Positions 28,686 through 38,409 are shown, numbered from the stretch's first letter. The stretch: 64,000 bases of DNA from Paraburkholderia unamae (GCF_003268775.1 NZ_QLSU01000023.1:83928-147927), one strand, 5' to 3'. Notes: generated by a model from the sequence alone, not told the origin. Made by a program: numbers and translations.

Positions 28686-29921
28686 ATGCAAAGCGAACCG
28701 TTTATTTCATTTCAAGGCGTCAGCAAGTCGTATGACGGCGTGCACAGCGTGGTCGACGGGCTCGACCTCGACGTCGTGCGCGGCGAATTCGTCTCGCTGC
28801 TCGGGCCTTCGGGCTCCGGAAAAACCACCACGCTGATGATGCTCGCGGGCTTCGAATCGCCCACGCGCGGCGAGATTCGCCTCGCCGGCAAGCGTCTCGA
28901 CGACAAGCCGCCGCACCGTCGCGACATCGGCATGGTGTTCCAGAACTACGCGCTCTTTCCGCATATGACGATCGCGGAAAACGTGGCGTTTCCCCTCTCG
29001 GTGCGCAAGGTGAGCCGCAGCGAGCAGCAGGCGCGCGTCGCGCGCGCGCTCGACATGGTCGAACTCGGGCATCTCGCGAAACGCCGTCCCGCGCAGTTGT
29101 CGGGCGGCCAGCAACAGCGCGTCGCGCTGGCGCGCGCGCTCGTGTTCGAGCCGAGCGTCGTGCTGATGGACGAGCCGCTCGGCGCGCTCGACAAGCGCCT
29201 GCGCGAAACCATGCAGTACGAAATCATGCGCCTGCATCGCGACCTCGCGCTGACCGTCGTCTACGTGACGCACGATCAGCATGAAGCGCTGACGATGTCC
29301 GATCGCGTGGCCGTGTTTTCCGATGGCCGCATCCAGCAGGCCGCCGCGCCGACCGAGCTCTACGAGAACGCGGCCAACGCGTTCGTCGCGAGTTTCGTCG
29401 GCGAGAACAACGGCTTGAAGGGGCGCGTCACCTCGACGGACGGCGAATGGGCCGCGCTGCAACTCGCCGAGGGCGGCACCGTGCATGGCCGCGCGGGCAC
29501 GGAGCTCAAGCCGGGCGACACGGCGATGCTCGCGCTGCGTCCCGAGCGCGCGCACATCGCCGCGACCGAGGCGAGCGTGCTCGACGCGCAACGGCAGAAC
29601 CTCAACGTCGTGCACGCGTTCGTCCACGAACTCGTCTACTGCGGCGATCACCACCGCGTGCATCTGAAACTCGCGAACGGCGAAGCCCTCGTCGTCAAGG
29701 TGCCGAACACCCAGCATCACGAGTTGCCCGCGCTCGGCCATCGGACCGTGGTGACCTGGCGGCGCGACGACTGCAAGGTGCTGCCCGTCACCGTCACTTC
29801 CAGCGCGCACGCGCCGGCCGGGGAATCCGGCGCGCGCGCCGCGTCGTCACCGCCGTCCCCGCAATCCCCTCAGTCCATTCCATCCGCCTCGCCATCCATC
29901 GCAGGAGTCAAGCAAGCATGA
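28686..29921 (+). CDS. Polyamine/spermidine-type ABC transporter ATP-binding protein (PotA-like)
   Basis: 411-aa ATPase with Walker A GPSGSGKTT (residues ~40-48), Q-loop MVFQNYALFPHM, signature LSGGQQQRVALARAL, Walker B VVLMDEP followed by LGALDK, and H-loop VTHDQHEA. A C-terminal TOBE-type domain (GLKGRVTSTDGEWAALQLAEGG..., ~240-350) binds regulators or substrate. The last ~35 residues are Ser/Pro/Ala-rich and atypical. The gene starts 44 bp after the Rieske gene and its stop overlaps the binding-protein start. Confidence 0.9.
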   Translation: MQSEPFISFQGVSKSYDGVHSVVDGLDLDVVRGEFVSLLGPSGSGKTTTLMMLAGFESPTRGEIRLAGKRLDDKPPHRRDIGMVFQNYALFPHMTIAENVAFPLSVRKVSRSEQQARVARALDMVELGHLAKRRPAQLSGGQQQRVALARALVFEPSVVLMDEPLGALDKRLRETMQYEIMRLHRDLALTVVYVTHDQHEALTMSDRVAVFSDGRIQQAAAPTELYENAANAFVASFVGENNGLKGRVTSTDGEWAALQLAEGGTVHGRAGTELKPGDTAMLALRPERAHIAATEASVLDAQRQNLNVVHAFVHELVYCGDHHRVHLKLANGEALVVKVPNTQHHELPALGHRTVVTWRRDDCKVLPVTVTSSAHAPAGESGARAASSPPSPQSPQSIPSASPSIAGVKQA

Positions 29922-30973
29922 AAACGAATCGCTCTATGATCCGCACCGCCCTCGCCGCCTGCGGCCTCGGCGTGGTCGCCATGACCGGCGCGCACGCGGC
30001 CGACACGATCTCGGTCGTGACCTTCGGCGGCGCTTATGAAGCGGCCGCGAAAAAGGCGTGGTTCGAGCCCTTCACCGCGAAGACCGGCGACCAGTTCAGC
30101 ACCGAATCGTACGACGGCGGCCTCGCCAAGCTCCAGGCGATGGAGCAGGCCAAGAATCCGACGTGGGACCTGATCGACCTCGAAACCAACGACGCCATCA
30201 ATGCCTGCGACGAAGGCCTGCTGGAGAAGTTCGACAAGAAATCGCTCGGCAACACCGCCGACTTCCTGCCAGGGTCGATCAGCGATTGCGCGGTCGGCGC
30301 GATGGTCTGGTCGACGGTCTACGCCTACGACACGAGCAAGCTGAAAGCCGCGCCGACCACCATCGGCGACTTCTTCGACCTGAAGAAATTCCCGGGCAAG
30401 CGCGGCATGCGCAAGTCGCCCAAGGTGGCGATGGAATGGGCGCTGATCGCCGACGGCGTCGCCCCGCAGGATGTGTACAAGACGCTCGCCACGCCCGCCG
30501 GCGTCGATCGCGCGTTCAAGAAGCTCGACACGATCAAGTCGAACATCGTCTGGTGGGATGCGGGCGCCCAGGCGCCGCAGTTGCTCGCCGACGGCGCGGT
30601 GGTCATGACCCAGGCCTACAACGGCCGCATCGACGACGCCGTCCACAAGGACAAGAAGCCGTTCAAGGTCGTGTGGGACGCGCAGGTGTACGACTACGAA
30701 TGGTGGGGCGTGCCGGCCGGTGCGAAGCATGGCGACGCGGCGCGCAAGTTCATCGTCGCGTCGTCCACGCCGCAGGCCTACGCCGATCTGTCGAAGTACA
30801 TCGCCTACGCGCCGCCGCGCAAGAACGCGATTCCGCTGATCGACAAGGCGCGCCTGAACGACCTGCCGACCGCGCCCGCGAACTTCAAGCGGCCGTTGCA
30901 GATCGACGCGACCTTCTGGGCCGATAACGCCGACGCGATCAACAAGCGCTTCCAGAACTGGCTCACGCAGTAA
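29918..30973 (+). CDS. Polyamine-type ABC transporter substrate-binding protein (PotD-like)
   Basis: 351-aa periplasmic binding protein with a signal peptide ending at GAHA|AD (about residue 27). The mature start DTISVVTFGGAYEAAAKKAWFEPFTAKTG is typical of SBP family 1/8 proteins for spermidine, putrescine or related cations. The ATG overlaps the ATPase stop (ATGA), with GCAGGAG 10 nt upstream. Family members also bind betaines and opines, which would fit the Rieske oxygenase at the head of this operon. Confidence 0.9.
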   Translation: MKTNRSMIRTALAACGLGVVAMTGAHAADTISVVTFGGAYEAAAKKAWFEPFTAKTGDQFSTESYDGGLAKLQAMEQAKNPTWDLIDLETNDAINACDEGLLEKFDKKSLGNTADFLPGSISDCAVGAMVWSTVYAYDTSKLKAAPTTIGDFFDLKKFPGKRGMRKSPKVAMEWALIADGVAPQDVYKTLATPAGVDRAFKKLDTIKSNIVWWDAGAQAPQLLADGAVVMTQAYNGRIDDAVHKDKKPFKVVWDAQVYDYEWWGVPAGAKHGDAARKFIVASSTPQAYADLSKYIAYAPPRKNAIPLIDKARLNDLPTAPANFKRPLQIDATFWADNADAINKRFQNWLTQ

Positions 30974-31025
30974 CGCGAGCCCGCACGAGACCTATCCGCA
31001 TCGACAGCCCAGGCGCCACGCGACG

Positions 31026-32282
31026 ATGAACACACCGCTGCCCACCACCGCTTACCCCGGCCCTGGCGCGACGGCCGCCGGCCGCGCGTCGTTTCTCGCC
31101 GCGCGCCGCAAGGCGGCCCTTCGTGCGCTGGCGCTTGCGCTGCCGCTGCTGGTCTTTTTGCTCGTGACCTTTGTCGCGCCGATCGCGAGCCTGCTCGCGC
31201 GCAGCGTGCAGAACCCCGAAGTGCGCCACGGCATGCCGCATCTGAGCGCGGCGCTCGCGGGCTGGAGCGGCGTTGGCGTGCCCGGCGAAAGCGCGTTCTC
31301 GGCGCTTGCCGCCGATCTGAAGCACGCCAGCGAAAACAGCCAGCTCGGCGATATCGCGCGGCGCATGAACTTCTATCAGCCCGAGTACCGGAGCCTGTTG
31401 TTCAAGACCGCGCGGGCCGTGCGCGCGCAAACGCCCGCGCAGTGGAAACCCGCGCTCATCGATCTGGACGCGCGCTGGGGCGCCACCGAAACGTGGCGGC
31501 TGCTCAAGCGCGCCTCGCAGTCGCCCACGCCCGATTACCTGCTCAACGCCGTCGACGCGCAGGTCGCGCCCGACGGCGCCGTCGCTCACGTGGCCGCCGG
31601 CAGCGCCGTCTATCGCGCCGCCTTCGCGCGCACGGTGGCGATCAGCGCGAGCGTGACGCTGCTGTGCCTGCTGCTCGGCTATCCGGTTGCCTACCTGCTC
31701 GCGACGCTGCCCGAGAAGCAAAGCTCGCGCCTCATGATGTTCGTGATCGTGCCGTTCTGGACCTCGCTGCTCGTGCGCTCGACGGCGTGGTACGTGCTGC
31801 TGCAACCGGGTGGCGTGATCAACAGCGCGCTGCTGCGCCTCGGCGTGATCCATGAGCCGATTGCGCTCATCTTCAACCGCACGGGCGTGCTGATCGGCAT
31901 GACGCACATCCTGCTGCCGTACATGATTCTCGCGATCTATTCGGTGATGAAGAACGTGTCGCCGTCGTACATGCGTGCGGCCAAGTCGCTCGGCGCGCAT
32001 CCGGCCGTTGCGTTCGTGCGCGTGTACGTGCCGCAGACCTTCCCCGGCGTGGGCGCGGGCTGCTTCCTCGTGTTCGTGCTGGCGCTCGGCTACTACATCA
32101 CGCCCGCGCTGCTCGGCGGCGCAGGCGACGAAATGATCAGCCAGCTCATCGCCGAGCAGACCAACGATCAACTGAACTGGGGCCTCGCCGGTGCGCTGTC
32201 CTGCTATCTCGTGATCTTCACCGGCGTGTTCTATTTCGTCTTCAACCGGCTCGTCGGCATCGACCGGCTGCGCTTCGGTTGA
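31026..32282 (+). CDS. ABC transporter permease, PotB-like (long N-terminal periplasmic insert)
   Basis: 418-aa permease. Compared with PotB (about 280 aa) it has an extra ~130-residue segment between the first membrane helix (~residues 35-60) and the conserved permease core starting at YRAAFARTVAISASVTLLCLLLGYPVAYLLA. That insert is hydrophilic and probably periplasmic. The ATPase docking loop is PSYMRAAKSLGAHPAVAFVRVYVPQTFPG. Similar long permeases are known in polyamine-type systems. Confidence 0.87.
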   Translation: MNTPLPTTAYPGPGATAAGRASFLAARRKAALRALALALPLLVFLLVTFVAPIASLLARSVQNPEVRHGMPHLSAALAGWSGVGVPGESAFSALAADLKHASENSQLGDIARRMNFYQPEYRSLLFKTARAVRAQTPAQWKPALIDLDARWGATETWRLLKRASQSPTPDYLLNAVDAQVAPDGAVAHVAAGSAVYRAAFARTVAISASVTLLCLLLGYPVAYLLATLPEKQSSRLMMFVIVPFWTSLLVRSTAWYVLLQPGGVINSALLRLGVIHEPIALIFNRTGVLIGMTHILLPYMILAIYSVMKNVSPSYMRAAKSLGAHPAVAFVRVYVPQTFPGVGAGCFLVFVLALGYYITPALLGGAGDEMISQLIAEQTNDQLNWGLAGALSCYLVIFTGVFYFVFNRLVGIDRLRFG

Positions 32283-32329
32283 CCGCGACCGCTCACGACC
32301 CACGCACTCACTGAACCATCGAGCCCGAC

Positions 32330-33157
32330 ATGAACGACGCCCGCCCCAGGCTCCTCTCGGAACGCATCGCAGGCGCCGGATTGCGACTGCATAGCGCGCT
32401 GATCCTCTTCTTCCTCGTCGCGCCGATTCTCGCGATCGTGCCGCTCTCGTTCAATTCGGGCTCGTTCTTCTCGTACCCGATGCAGGGCTGGTCGCTGCGC
32501 TGGTACGAGCAGGCGTTGAGCTCGCCGGACTGGCAGCGCGCGTTTGCGAACAGCCTCGGCATCGGCGCGGCGTCCACCTTGATCGCCACCGTGCTCGGCA
32601 CGCTCGCGGCGCTCGGCCTGAGCCGCCCCGGCTTTCCGCTGCGCGCCATCGTCATGCCGCTCATCATTTCGCCGATGATCGTGCCCATCGTCGTGGTCGC
32701 GGCCGGCTTCTATCTCGTGTTCGCGCCGCTCGGCCTCGTGAATTCGTATCTGGGCGTGGTGCTTTCGCACGCGGCGCTCGGCACGCCGTTCGTCGTCATC
32801 ACCGTGACGGCGTCGCTGCTGTCGTTCGATCAAAGCCTCCTGCGCGCGGCGTCCGGGCTCGGCGCGCGGCCGTGGGTGGCGTTTCGCCGCGTGACGCTGC
32901 CGCTGATCCTGCCCGCCGTGGCGACGGGCAGCATCTTCGCGTTCGCGACCTCGTTCGACGAGGTGATCGTGATTCTCTTTATCGGCGGCCCCGATCAGCG
33001 CACCGTGCCGCGCCAGATGTGGAGCGGCATACGCGATCAGATCGATCCGTCGATTCTCGCCGTCGCGACGCTGCTGATGATCTTCGCCGTCGCGCTGCTC
33101 GCCAGCATGAACTGGCTGCGCAAGCGCGCGCAGATGGCAAGCGGCGCGATGAGTTGA
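32330..33157 (+). CDS. ABC transporter permease, PotC-like
   Basis: 275-aa second permease of the polyamine-type importer, with six hydrophobic segments and the docking loop SLLRAASGLGARPWVAFRRVTLPLILPAVATG. The segment NSGSFFSYPMQGWSLRWYEQALSSPDW is typical of PotC-like proteins. It is the last gene of the Rieske operon and ends 18 bp from the convergent GMC dehydrogenase gene; I see no clear hairpin there. Confidence 0.9.
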   Translation: MNDARPRLLSERIAGAGLRLHSALILFFLVAPILAIVPLSFNSGSFFSYPMQGWSLRWYEQALSSPDWQRAFANSLGIGAASTLIATVLGTLAALGLSRPGFPLRAIVMPLIISPMIVPIVVVAAGFYLVFAPLGLVNSYLGVVLSHAALGTPFVVITVTASLLSFDQSLLRAASGLGARPWVAFRRVTLPLILPAVATGSIFAFATSFDEVIVILFIGGPDQRTVPRQMWSGIRDQIDPSILAVATLLMIFAVALLASMNWLRKRAQMASGAMS

Positions 33158-33175
33158 CCGGGCGGGCGTGTGAGG

Positions 33176-34789
33176 TCAGGTCACGCCAAGGATATGGTCC
33201 GCCGCTTTCTCCGCGATCATGATGGTCGGGGCGTTGGTGTTACCCGAGGGAATGAACGGCATGACCGAAGCATCGACGACACGCAGGCCGTCGAGACCGA
33301 TCACGCGCAGATCGGGCGTCACGACGCTCTCGCGATCGTCAGCCGGCCCCATCCGGCAGGTGCCCACGGGGTGGTGGTCGGTCTTGGCGCTCGCGCAGGC
33401 GTACTGGAACAGATCGTCGTCCGTTTGCCGTTGCGGCCCGGGCAAGACCTCCCTGGACACATATTTCGCCAAGGCCGGTTGCGCCATGATCTCTCGTGCA
33501 AGGCGTAGCCCCTTGAGCGCCTTCTCGCGGTCCTGCGGTTCGGCCCAGTAATTCGGGTCGATCAGCGGCGCGGCAAGCGGGTCGGCGCTGCCCAGCCTCA
33601 CCGTGCCGCGCGATTGCGGCCGCATATAGGCGGTGTTCAACGTGATGCCCGCGCCGCTCAGCGCCGCAACGCCCGCCTCGATTCCCGAACCGAGCCCCAG
33701 GTGGAACTGGATGTCCGGCGAACGCGCCGACTCACTGCCGTCCGCGTACCAGAAGCCGCCCGTTTCGAACAGGCTCGAAGCCGCGGGGCCACGCTTGAAC
33801 AGCAAATATTCGAGCCCCGCCAGCGCCGCGTAATGCGCGCGGTTGTACTTGTCGTAGGTATGGTCCCCCGTGCATTGGCCGATCACGAACAGGTCGAGAT
33901 GGTCCTGGAGATTAGCCCCCACGACCGGCAGATCGTGCGCGACTCGCACGCCCACTGAAGCCAGATGATCGGCGGGCCCGATCCCGGACTGCATCAATAG
34001 CTTCGGAGTGCCAATGGCCCCCGAACTGACGATCACTTCGCGCGCGGCACGCAACGCAACCGGTGTTTGCGAATCGCCGCCGGTCATCGTGACGCCGGTC
34101 ACGCGCGAGCCTTGCAGATCGAGCCGCAGCACGGTCGCGCGAAGGCGCACCGAGAGATTCGGCCGGCTCAGTGCCGGTCTCAGGAAGCCGACGGATGCGG
34201 AAGCGCGTTGCGCGTCGCGCTGGGTGAGCTGGTAGTAGCCCAGCCCCGCCTGGCTCGCGCCGTTGAAATCCGCGTTGAAGGGAATACCCAACTCCTGCCC
34301 CGCCTGAAAGAAGGCTTCGCACACGGGCAACGGGCTAACCGGATTCGATACGCCGAGCGGGCCGCCATAGCCGTGGTATTCGTTGGCGAACCGCTGGTTA
34401 TGCTCCGAGCGCCTGAAATAGGGAAGCACGTCGCGGTAGCTCCATCCCCGCGCGCCGCCCAGCGTTTCCCACTCGTCATAGTCCGCGGCGGCGCCGCGCG
34501 CGTACACCTGCGCGTTGATCGACGAGCCGCCGCCGATCACCTTCGCCTGCGTGAAGCGCAACACGCGCTGGCCGAGATGCCTCTGCGGCACCGTGTGCCA
34601 CCCCCACGAGCCGATGCCCTTCGTCATCTTGGCGAACCCGGCGGGCATGCGATAAAACGGATGACGATCGCCACCGCCGGCTTCGAGCAGCAGGACCGTC
34701 ACCGAAGGATCTTCACTCAGCCGGTTCGCGAGAACACATCCCGCAGAACCGCCGCCGACGATAATGTAGTCGTAGGTTGCGTTTGTCAT
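33176..34789 (-). CDS. GMC-family FAD-dependent alcohol dehydrogenase (choline dehydrogenase-like)
   Basis: 537-aa flavoprotein of the glucose-methanol-choline family. FAD motif YIIVGGGSAGCVLANRLSE (residues ~8-26), GMC signature VIGGGSSINAQVYARG, and C-terminal active-site regions HHPVGTCRMG (catalytic His) and SGNTNAPT (Asn/His pair position). It oxidises primary alcohols or polyols with transfer of electrons to quinone or another acceptor. It is the last gene of the minus-strand operon that starts with the aldo-keto reductase at 42112. The supercluster encodes a second GMC protein at 50536-52215. Confidence 0.9.
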   Translation of the reverse strand: MTNATYDYIIVGGGSAGCVLANRLSEDPSVTVLLLEAGGGDRHPFYRMPAGFAKMTKGIGSWGWHTVPQRHLGQRVLRFTQAKVIGGGSSINAQVYARGAAADYDEWETLGGARGWSYRDVLPYFRRSEHNQRFANEYHGYGGPLGVSNPVSPLPVCEAFFQAGQELGIPFNADFNGASQAGLGYYQLTQRDAQRASASVGFLRPALSRPNLSVRLRATVLRLDLQGSRVTGVTMTGGDSQTPVALRAAREVIVSSGAIGTPKLLMQSGIGPADHLASVGVRVAHDLPVVGANLQDHLDLFVIGQCTGDHTYDKYNRAHYAALAGLEYLLFKRGPAASSLFETGGFWYADGSESARSPDIQFHLGLGSGIEAGVAALSGAGITLNTAYMRPQSRGTVRLGSADPLAAPLIDPNYWAEPQDREKALKGLRLAREIMAQPALAKYVSREVLPGPQRQTDDDLFQYACASAKTDHHPVGTCRMGPADDRESVVTPDLRVIGLDGLRVVDASVMPFIPSGNTNAPTIMIAEKAADHILGVT

Positions 34790-34816
34790 GTTACGAGCGA
34801 GAGCATCACAGAGTCG

Positions 34817-35827
34817 TCAGTGGGCGGCGGCGTCAAGCCAGTCGAACACCACGAACGGTGGGTCGACTTCGCCCGTACGCAGCGCGCCGTAAATGTCGCC
34901 GGCGTGCTCCGGGTTCGCGTGGCGAAACAGCCCCTCGACGGGAAAACGTCCCTCGCCCAGCCAACGCACCGCGTGCGTGAGGCCCGAGAGGATGCTGTGG
35001 GCGCTGTTGTTGTAGCCTCCGGTGAGTGCCTCCCAGCGAAACGGCTGGCGCAGAAGGGGCAACTCCCATTCCCAGCCGCTGCGCAGATGGACGAAGCCGC
35101 CGAAGACCGCGTCGAGCAGTTCGTGCGCGCTCGCGTCGCTGCGGCGTCGCCAGGGCACGCCGACCAGCACGACCTCGCCGCCCTGGCGCACCATGCGGCA
35201 TGCGTCCAGCACGGCTTGCTCGTGGCCCGAGCAGTCCACCATCAGCGCTACGTTCCCGAGCAGCTTCGCGTGATCGAGGGGCATCGCCGCGAACGCCGCT
35301 TCAATGCCCGACGCAAGCACGCGCTCACGGCGCACGGCATCGGGCTCGACAACGAAGACCCGGTAGCCGCCAAGACGGAACAGATGCGCCGCGAGATAGC
35401 CGACCGGGCCCGCGCCGCCTATGCCGACCCAGTCGCCGGGGCGCGCGCGCGTCGTCATCAGCGTCGTCATGGAAACGCCGATCAGCCGGGCGAGCAGTGC
35501 CTCGCGCACCGCCATGTGCGGTTCGATCGGCACCGTGTAGCGGACATCCACTTGCTGAAAGCTGCGGTGCGGCCCCATGCAAAGCCGCCGTTCGCCCTTC
35601 GCCACGCCGGACACCGCGCTACCCGCCGCTTCGACTTCGAACACCGCGGCGTAGCCGGGCCGCACGGGAAACGGCCCGTTGTCGGACCAGGCCAGCTCGG
35701 TTCCCGGGCTCACCAGCGTCGCGATCGTCCTGCCGCGCACTTCATGCGCGCCCAGGTTTTCCGGCTGCGCACACGGCTCAAAGACGATCTCGCCGCGAGC
35801 CGGAAAGACAATCTCCCGCTCCTGCAT
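34817..35827 (-). CDS. Zinc-binding dehydrogenase-like MDR protein (BchC-like branch)
   Basis: 336-aa medium-chain dehydrogenase/reductase fold protein: GroES-like N-terminal half (GRTIATLVSPGTELAWSDNGPFPVRPGYAAVFEVEAAG) and a Rossmann half with VGIGGAGPVGYLAAHLF (~residues 135-151). The four-Cys structural zinc lobe and the usual catalytic-zinc Cys are not seen, so it may be zinc-free. I chose the ATG at 35827 with AGGAGGGG upstream. The gene lies between a VOC-family and a GMC gene in one operon. Confidence 0.8.
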   Translation of the reverse strand: MQEREIVFPARGEIVFEPCAQPENLGAHEVRGRTIATLVSPGTELAWSDNGPFPVRPGYAAVFEVEAAGSAVSGVAKGERRLCMGPHRSFQQVDVRYTVPIEPHMAVREALLARLIGVSMTTLMTTRARPGDWVGIGGAGPVGYLAAHLFRLGGYRVFVVEPDAVRRERVLASGIEAAFAAMPLDHAKLLGNVALMVDCSGHEQAVLDACRMVRQGGEVVLVGVPWRRRSDASAHELLDAVFGGFVHLRSGWEWELPLLRQPFRWEALTGGYNNSAHSILSGLTHAVRWLGEGRFPVEGLFRHANPEHAGDIYGALRTGEVDPPFVVFDWLDAAAH

Positions 35828-35862
35828 CGGCTCACCCCTCCTTTTCGCGCTCGTGGCCCCGG

Positions 35863-36381
35863 TCATTGCGCGGGCCCCACCGGGGACCAGAGCTTCGGAG
35901 CGCCTTCGCGCTCGTACGCGAGCGCATGGCGGTGGCTGACCAGTTCGAGAAATTGCCCCCACGGCGCGCGCAAATACACCCATGTCAGCCCGGCCATCGG
36001 ACCGGTCTCGACGTCGGTCGGGCCTTCGAGCACGTCCACGCCCGCTTCGCGCAGGCGCGTTGCCGCGCCGTGCGCGTCGTCCACCTGAAACGCCAGATGG
36101 AAGCCGCCCGCTTCGCTGTTGCGCTTGAGCGGGGCGTCGTTCGAATCGCCTGAGTAGCGAAACAGTTCGAGATTCGTCCCGTTGCCGCAACGCAGGACCT
36201 TGATGTCCTCGATTCGGCAGTGCTCCGGCACGCCGAGCCGCCGTTTCATGAAGGCGTCGTCGGCCTCGATCCGGCCCGTCTCCATCACGGTCACCGCGCC
36301 GAATACCTTCGCGAAGAACGCCACCGCCTCGTCGAGATCCGGGACGGTGAAACCGATGTGCTCCAGTCCATGCACTTTCAT
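35863..36381 (-). CDS. VOC-superfamily (glyoxalase/dioxygenase-like) protein
   Basis: 172-aa protein with two beta-alpha-beta-beta-beta modules. Likely metal ligands are H8 (LEHIGFTVPDLDEAVAFF), a Glu in NLELFRYSG, a His in GFHLAFQVDDA and a Glu in QFLELVSH. This four-ligand pattern fits glyoxalases, epimerases and extradiol-type enzymes; the methylmalonyl-CoA epimerase/lactoylglutathione lyase branch looks closest. The ATG at 36381 has GGAGG upstream, so the longer frame to 36444 is rejected. It follows the sugar-binding protein gene in the operon. Confidence 0.85.
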   Translation of the reverse strand: MKVHGLEHIGFTVPDLDEAVAFFAKVFGAVTVMETGRIEADDAFMKRRLGVPEHCRIEDIKVLRCGNGTNLELFRYSGDSNDAPLKRNSEAGGFHLAFQVDDAHGAATRLREAGVDVLEGPTDVETGPMAGLTWVYLRAPWGQFLELVSHRHALAYEREGAPKLWSPVGPAQ

Positions 36382-36415
36382 GCCTTGCCTCCTGATGGTC
36401 CTATGGCGCGCGTCG

Positions 36416-37357
36416 TCAAAAGGCCGGCTTGACCGAATCCACATTCGCCTTCGTGACCCGCACCGTGGGCAGCGTGATCTTCGGCGGCACTTTCTCGCCC
36501 TTCAGAATGCGCAGGGCGACCTGCATGCCCTCCGTGCCTGCGGGCGGATAGAGCCAGGTCGCCAGTTCGTCGCCTGCGCGAATCGCGTCGAACTCTTCCT
36601 TCTGGCCATCCAGGCCCACCACCTTGATTTCCTTCGAGCGTCCCGCTTCCTTGATCGCCTGAATCGCACCCAGCGCCATCTCGCCATTGGCGGCAAACAC
36701 GATATCGACCGTCCCGGCCGGGTGAGCCTGAAGAATGTTCTGCATGACTGAATAAGCCTTTGGACGGCGATAATCGCCCGGCTGTTGTGCGACCACCTTG
36801 ATGTCGGGATACGTCTTCGTCACCGCCTCCATGCCGCCGACGCGATTGAGCGACGTCTCGTCGCCGGGAATGCCCTCCAGCACGACGAGATTGCCCTTGG
36901 GCTTGCCGTTTTTCTGCGTGAGCGTTTCGACGATGAAATGACCCGCATCGGTGCCGAGCGCCCGGTTGTCGCCGGAAACCATGGTGACCGCGCCCGCGTT
37001 CTCGATGGGCTTGCCAACGAACATGTAGGGCACGCCGCGCTCCTTGAGCGATTCGAGTTCCTGGCGCAGCCCTTCGGCCTTCGCCGCCTGCACGAGGAGC
37101 AGTTTGATGCCTTTGGACTCCATGTCCTCGATTCCGGCGATCTGCGTGGCCACGCTGCCCTGGCCGTCGGTCGCGATCAGGTTCACGCCGGCCGCGCGCG
37201 CCACCGCCTCGATCTGGCGGCGCTCGGTGGCCAGCCACGGATGGTCGAGGCTCTCCTGCGAAAGACCCACGGTATCGGCAGCTTGCGCGCCCGCGGCGGT
37301 TCCTGCGGCGAGCGAAAGCGCCACCGCGCAGCGTACGAATCTGGATTGCAGCATCAT
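36416..37357 (-). CDS. Sugar ABC transporter substrate-binding protein (RbsB-like)
   Basis: 313-aa periplasmic binding protein, Peripla_BP_4 type, with a signal peptide ending at GAQA|AD (residue 26/27). Typical blocks: DTVGLSQESLDHPWLATERRQIEAVARAAGVNLIATDGQGS, IKLLLVQAAKAEGL and VDIVFAANGEMALGAIQAIKEAGRSKEIKVVGLDGQKE. Relatives bind ribose, xylose, inositol and other polyols. It works with the permease and ATPase genes immediately upstream (37417-39891). The ligand is not evident. Confidence 0.9.
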   Translation of the reverse strand: MMLQSRFVRCAVALSLAAGTAAGAQAADTVGLSQESLDHPWLATERRQIEAVARAAGVNLIATDGQGSVATQIAGIEDMESKGIKLLLVQAAKAEGLRQELESLKERGVPYMFVGKPIENAGAVTMVSGDNRALGTDAGHFIVETLTQKNGKPKGNLVVLEGIPGDETSLNRVGGMEAVTKTYPDIKVVAQQPGDYRRPKAYSVMQNILQAHPAGTVDIVFAANGEMALGAIQAIKEAGRSKEIKVVGLDGQKEEFDAIRAGDELATWLYPPAGTEGMQVALRILKGEKVPPKITLPTVRVTKANVDSVKPAF

Positions 37358-37416
37358 CGTCTCCTTGCTTGATCGTATGGATGGTTCAATGAATTCAACG
37401 GCCGCTTTTCGGGCAC

Positions 37417-38409
37417 TTATCGCCCTTTCGTGCGGCCGATCCGGGCGTGGATCAGGACAGCCCCCACGATAATCGCGCCCTTCACAATCAACTGCGTATA
37501 GGCGGGGATGTTCAACAGGTTCAGCAAATTATTCAGTACACCGATCATCATCACGCCGATCACCGTTCCGCCTATGCTGCCGGAACCGCCCATCAGGCTC
37601 GTGCCGCCCACCACCACGGCGGCAATGGCATCGAGCTCCAGCCCCTTGCCCAGGTTCGCCTCGCCGATGTTCAACTGCGTGGCCATCACCACGCCGCCAA
37701 TTCCCGCGAACGCGCCCGAGATGCAATAGGCGATCACGCGCACGCGGTCCACCGGCACGCCCGAGAGGCGCGCCGCCTCGGCATTGCCGCCCACGGCGTA
37801 GATGTGCCGACCAAAGCGCGTTTTGCGCAGCACGAGCGCGCTCAACGCGGTCATGACGACGAACACGATCGCCTGAACGGGCACGCCCGCGAGCTTGCCG
37901 CGCCCGATCCACGCCAGCCCCGGCGACACGCCGATCAGCGGCTGACCGTCCGACCATGCGAGCCCCACGCCCACGAGCGCGGTCATCATGCCGAGCGTGA
38001 CGATGAAGGGCTGAATGCGCCCGCGCGTCGTGATGACCCCGTTGACCCAGCCGCAAACCAGCGCGACGAACACGCCGCCGAACAAGGCCGCAACGCCGCC
38101 GTACGGCTTGAGGCTCGCCACCGCCAGGGTGGCGAGACCCAGAATCGAACCCACCGAGAGATCGATGCCGGCAGTGAGAATGACGAACGTCATGCCGAGC
38201 GAAACGAGCCCGACAACCGAGACCTGCCGCACGACGTTGAGCAGGTTGTCGACGCTCAGAAACACCGGCGAAGACAACGCGGCGGCGGCGCATAAAAGCA
38301 GAAATATCGCCACGATCCCGTAGCGCTGGATAAGCTGGATGCGGCGGTAGCTCCGATCCGAAAAGCGTGCGGTCGCCAAACCCTGGGGGACCGGTTCTGC
38401 AATTGCCAT
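37417..38409 (-). CDS. Sugar ABC transporter permease (RbsC-like)
   Basis: 330-aa permease with eight to ten hydrophobic segments. Signature stretches are FVILTAGIDLSVGSILGLATLAVASL (residues ~75-100), GGVFVALVCGWVNGVITTRGRIQPFIVTLGMM and the cytoplasmic docking loop region YAVGGNAEAARLSGVPVDRVRV. A single permease of this type forms a homodimer. It starts 3 bp after the ATPase stop, so translation is probably coupled. Confidence 0.92.
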   Translation of the reverse strand: MAIAEPVPQGLATARFSDRSYRRIQLIQRYGIVAIFLLLCAAAALSSPVFLSVDNLLNVVRQVSVVGLVSLGMTFVILTAGIDLSVGSILGLATLAVASLKPYGGVAALFGGVFVALVCGWVNGVITTRGRIQPFIVTLGMMTALVGVGLAWSDGQPLIGVSPGLAWIGRGKLAGVPVQAIVFVVMTALSALVLRKTRFGRHIYAVGGNAEAARLSGVPVDRVRVIAYCISGAFAGIGGVVMATQLNIGEANLGKGLELDAIAAVVVGGTSLMGGSGSIGGTVIGVMMIGVLNNLLNLLNIPAYTQLIVKGAIIVGAVLIHARIGRTKGR

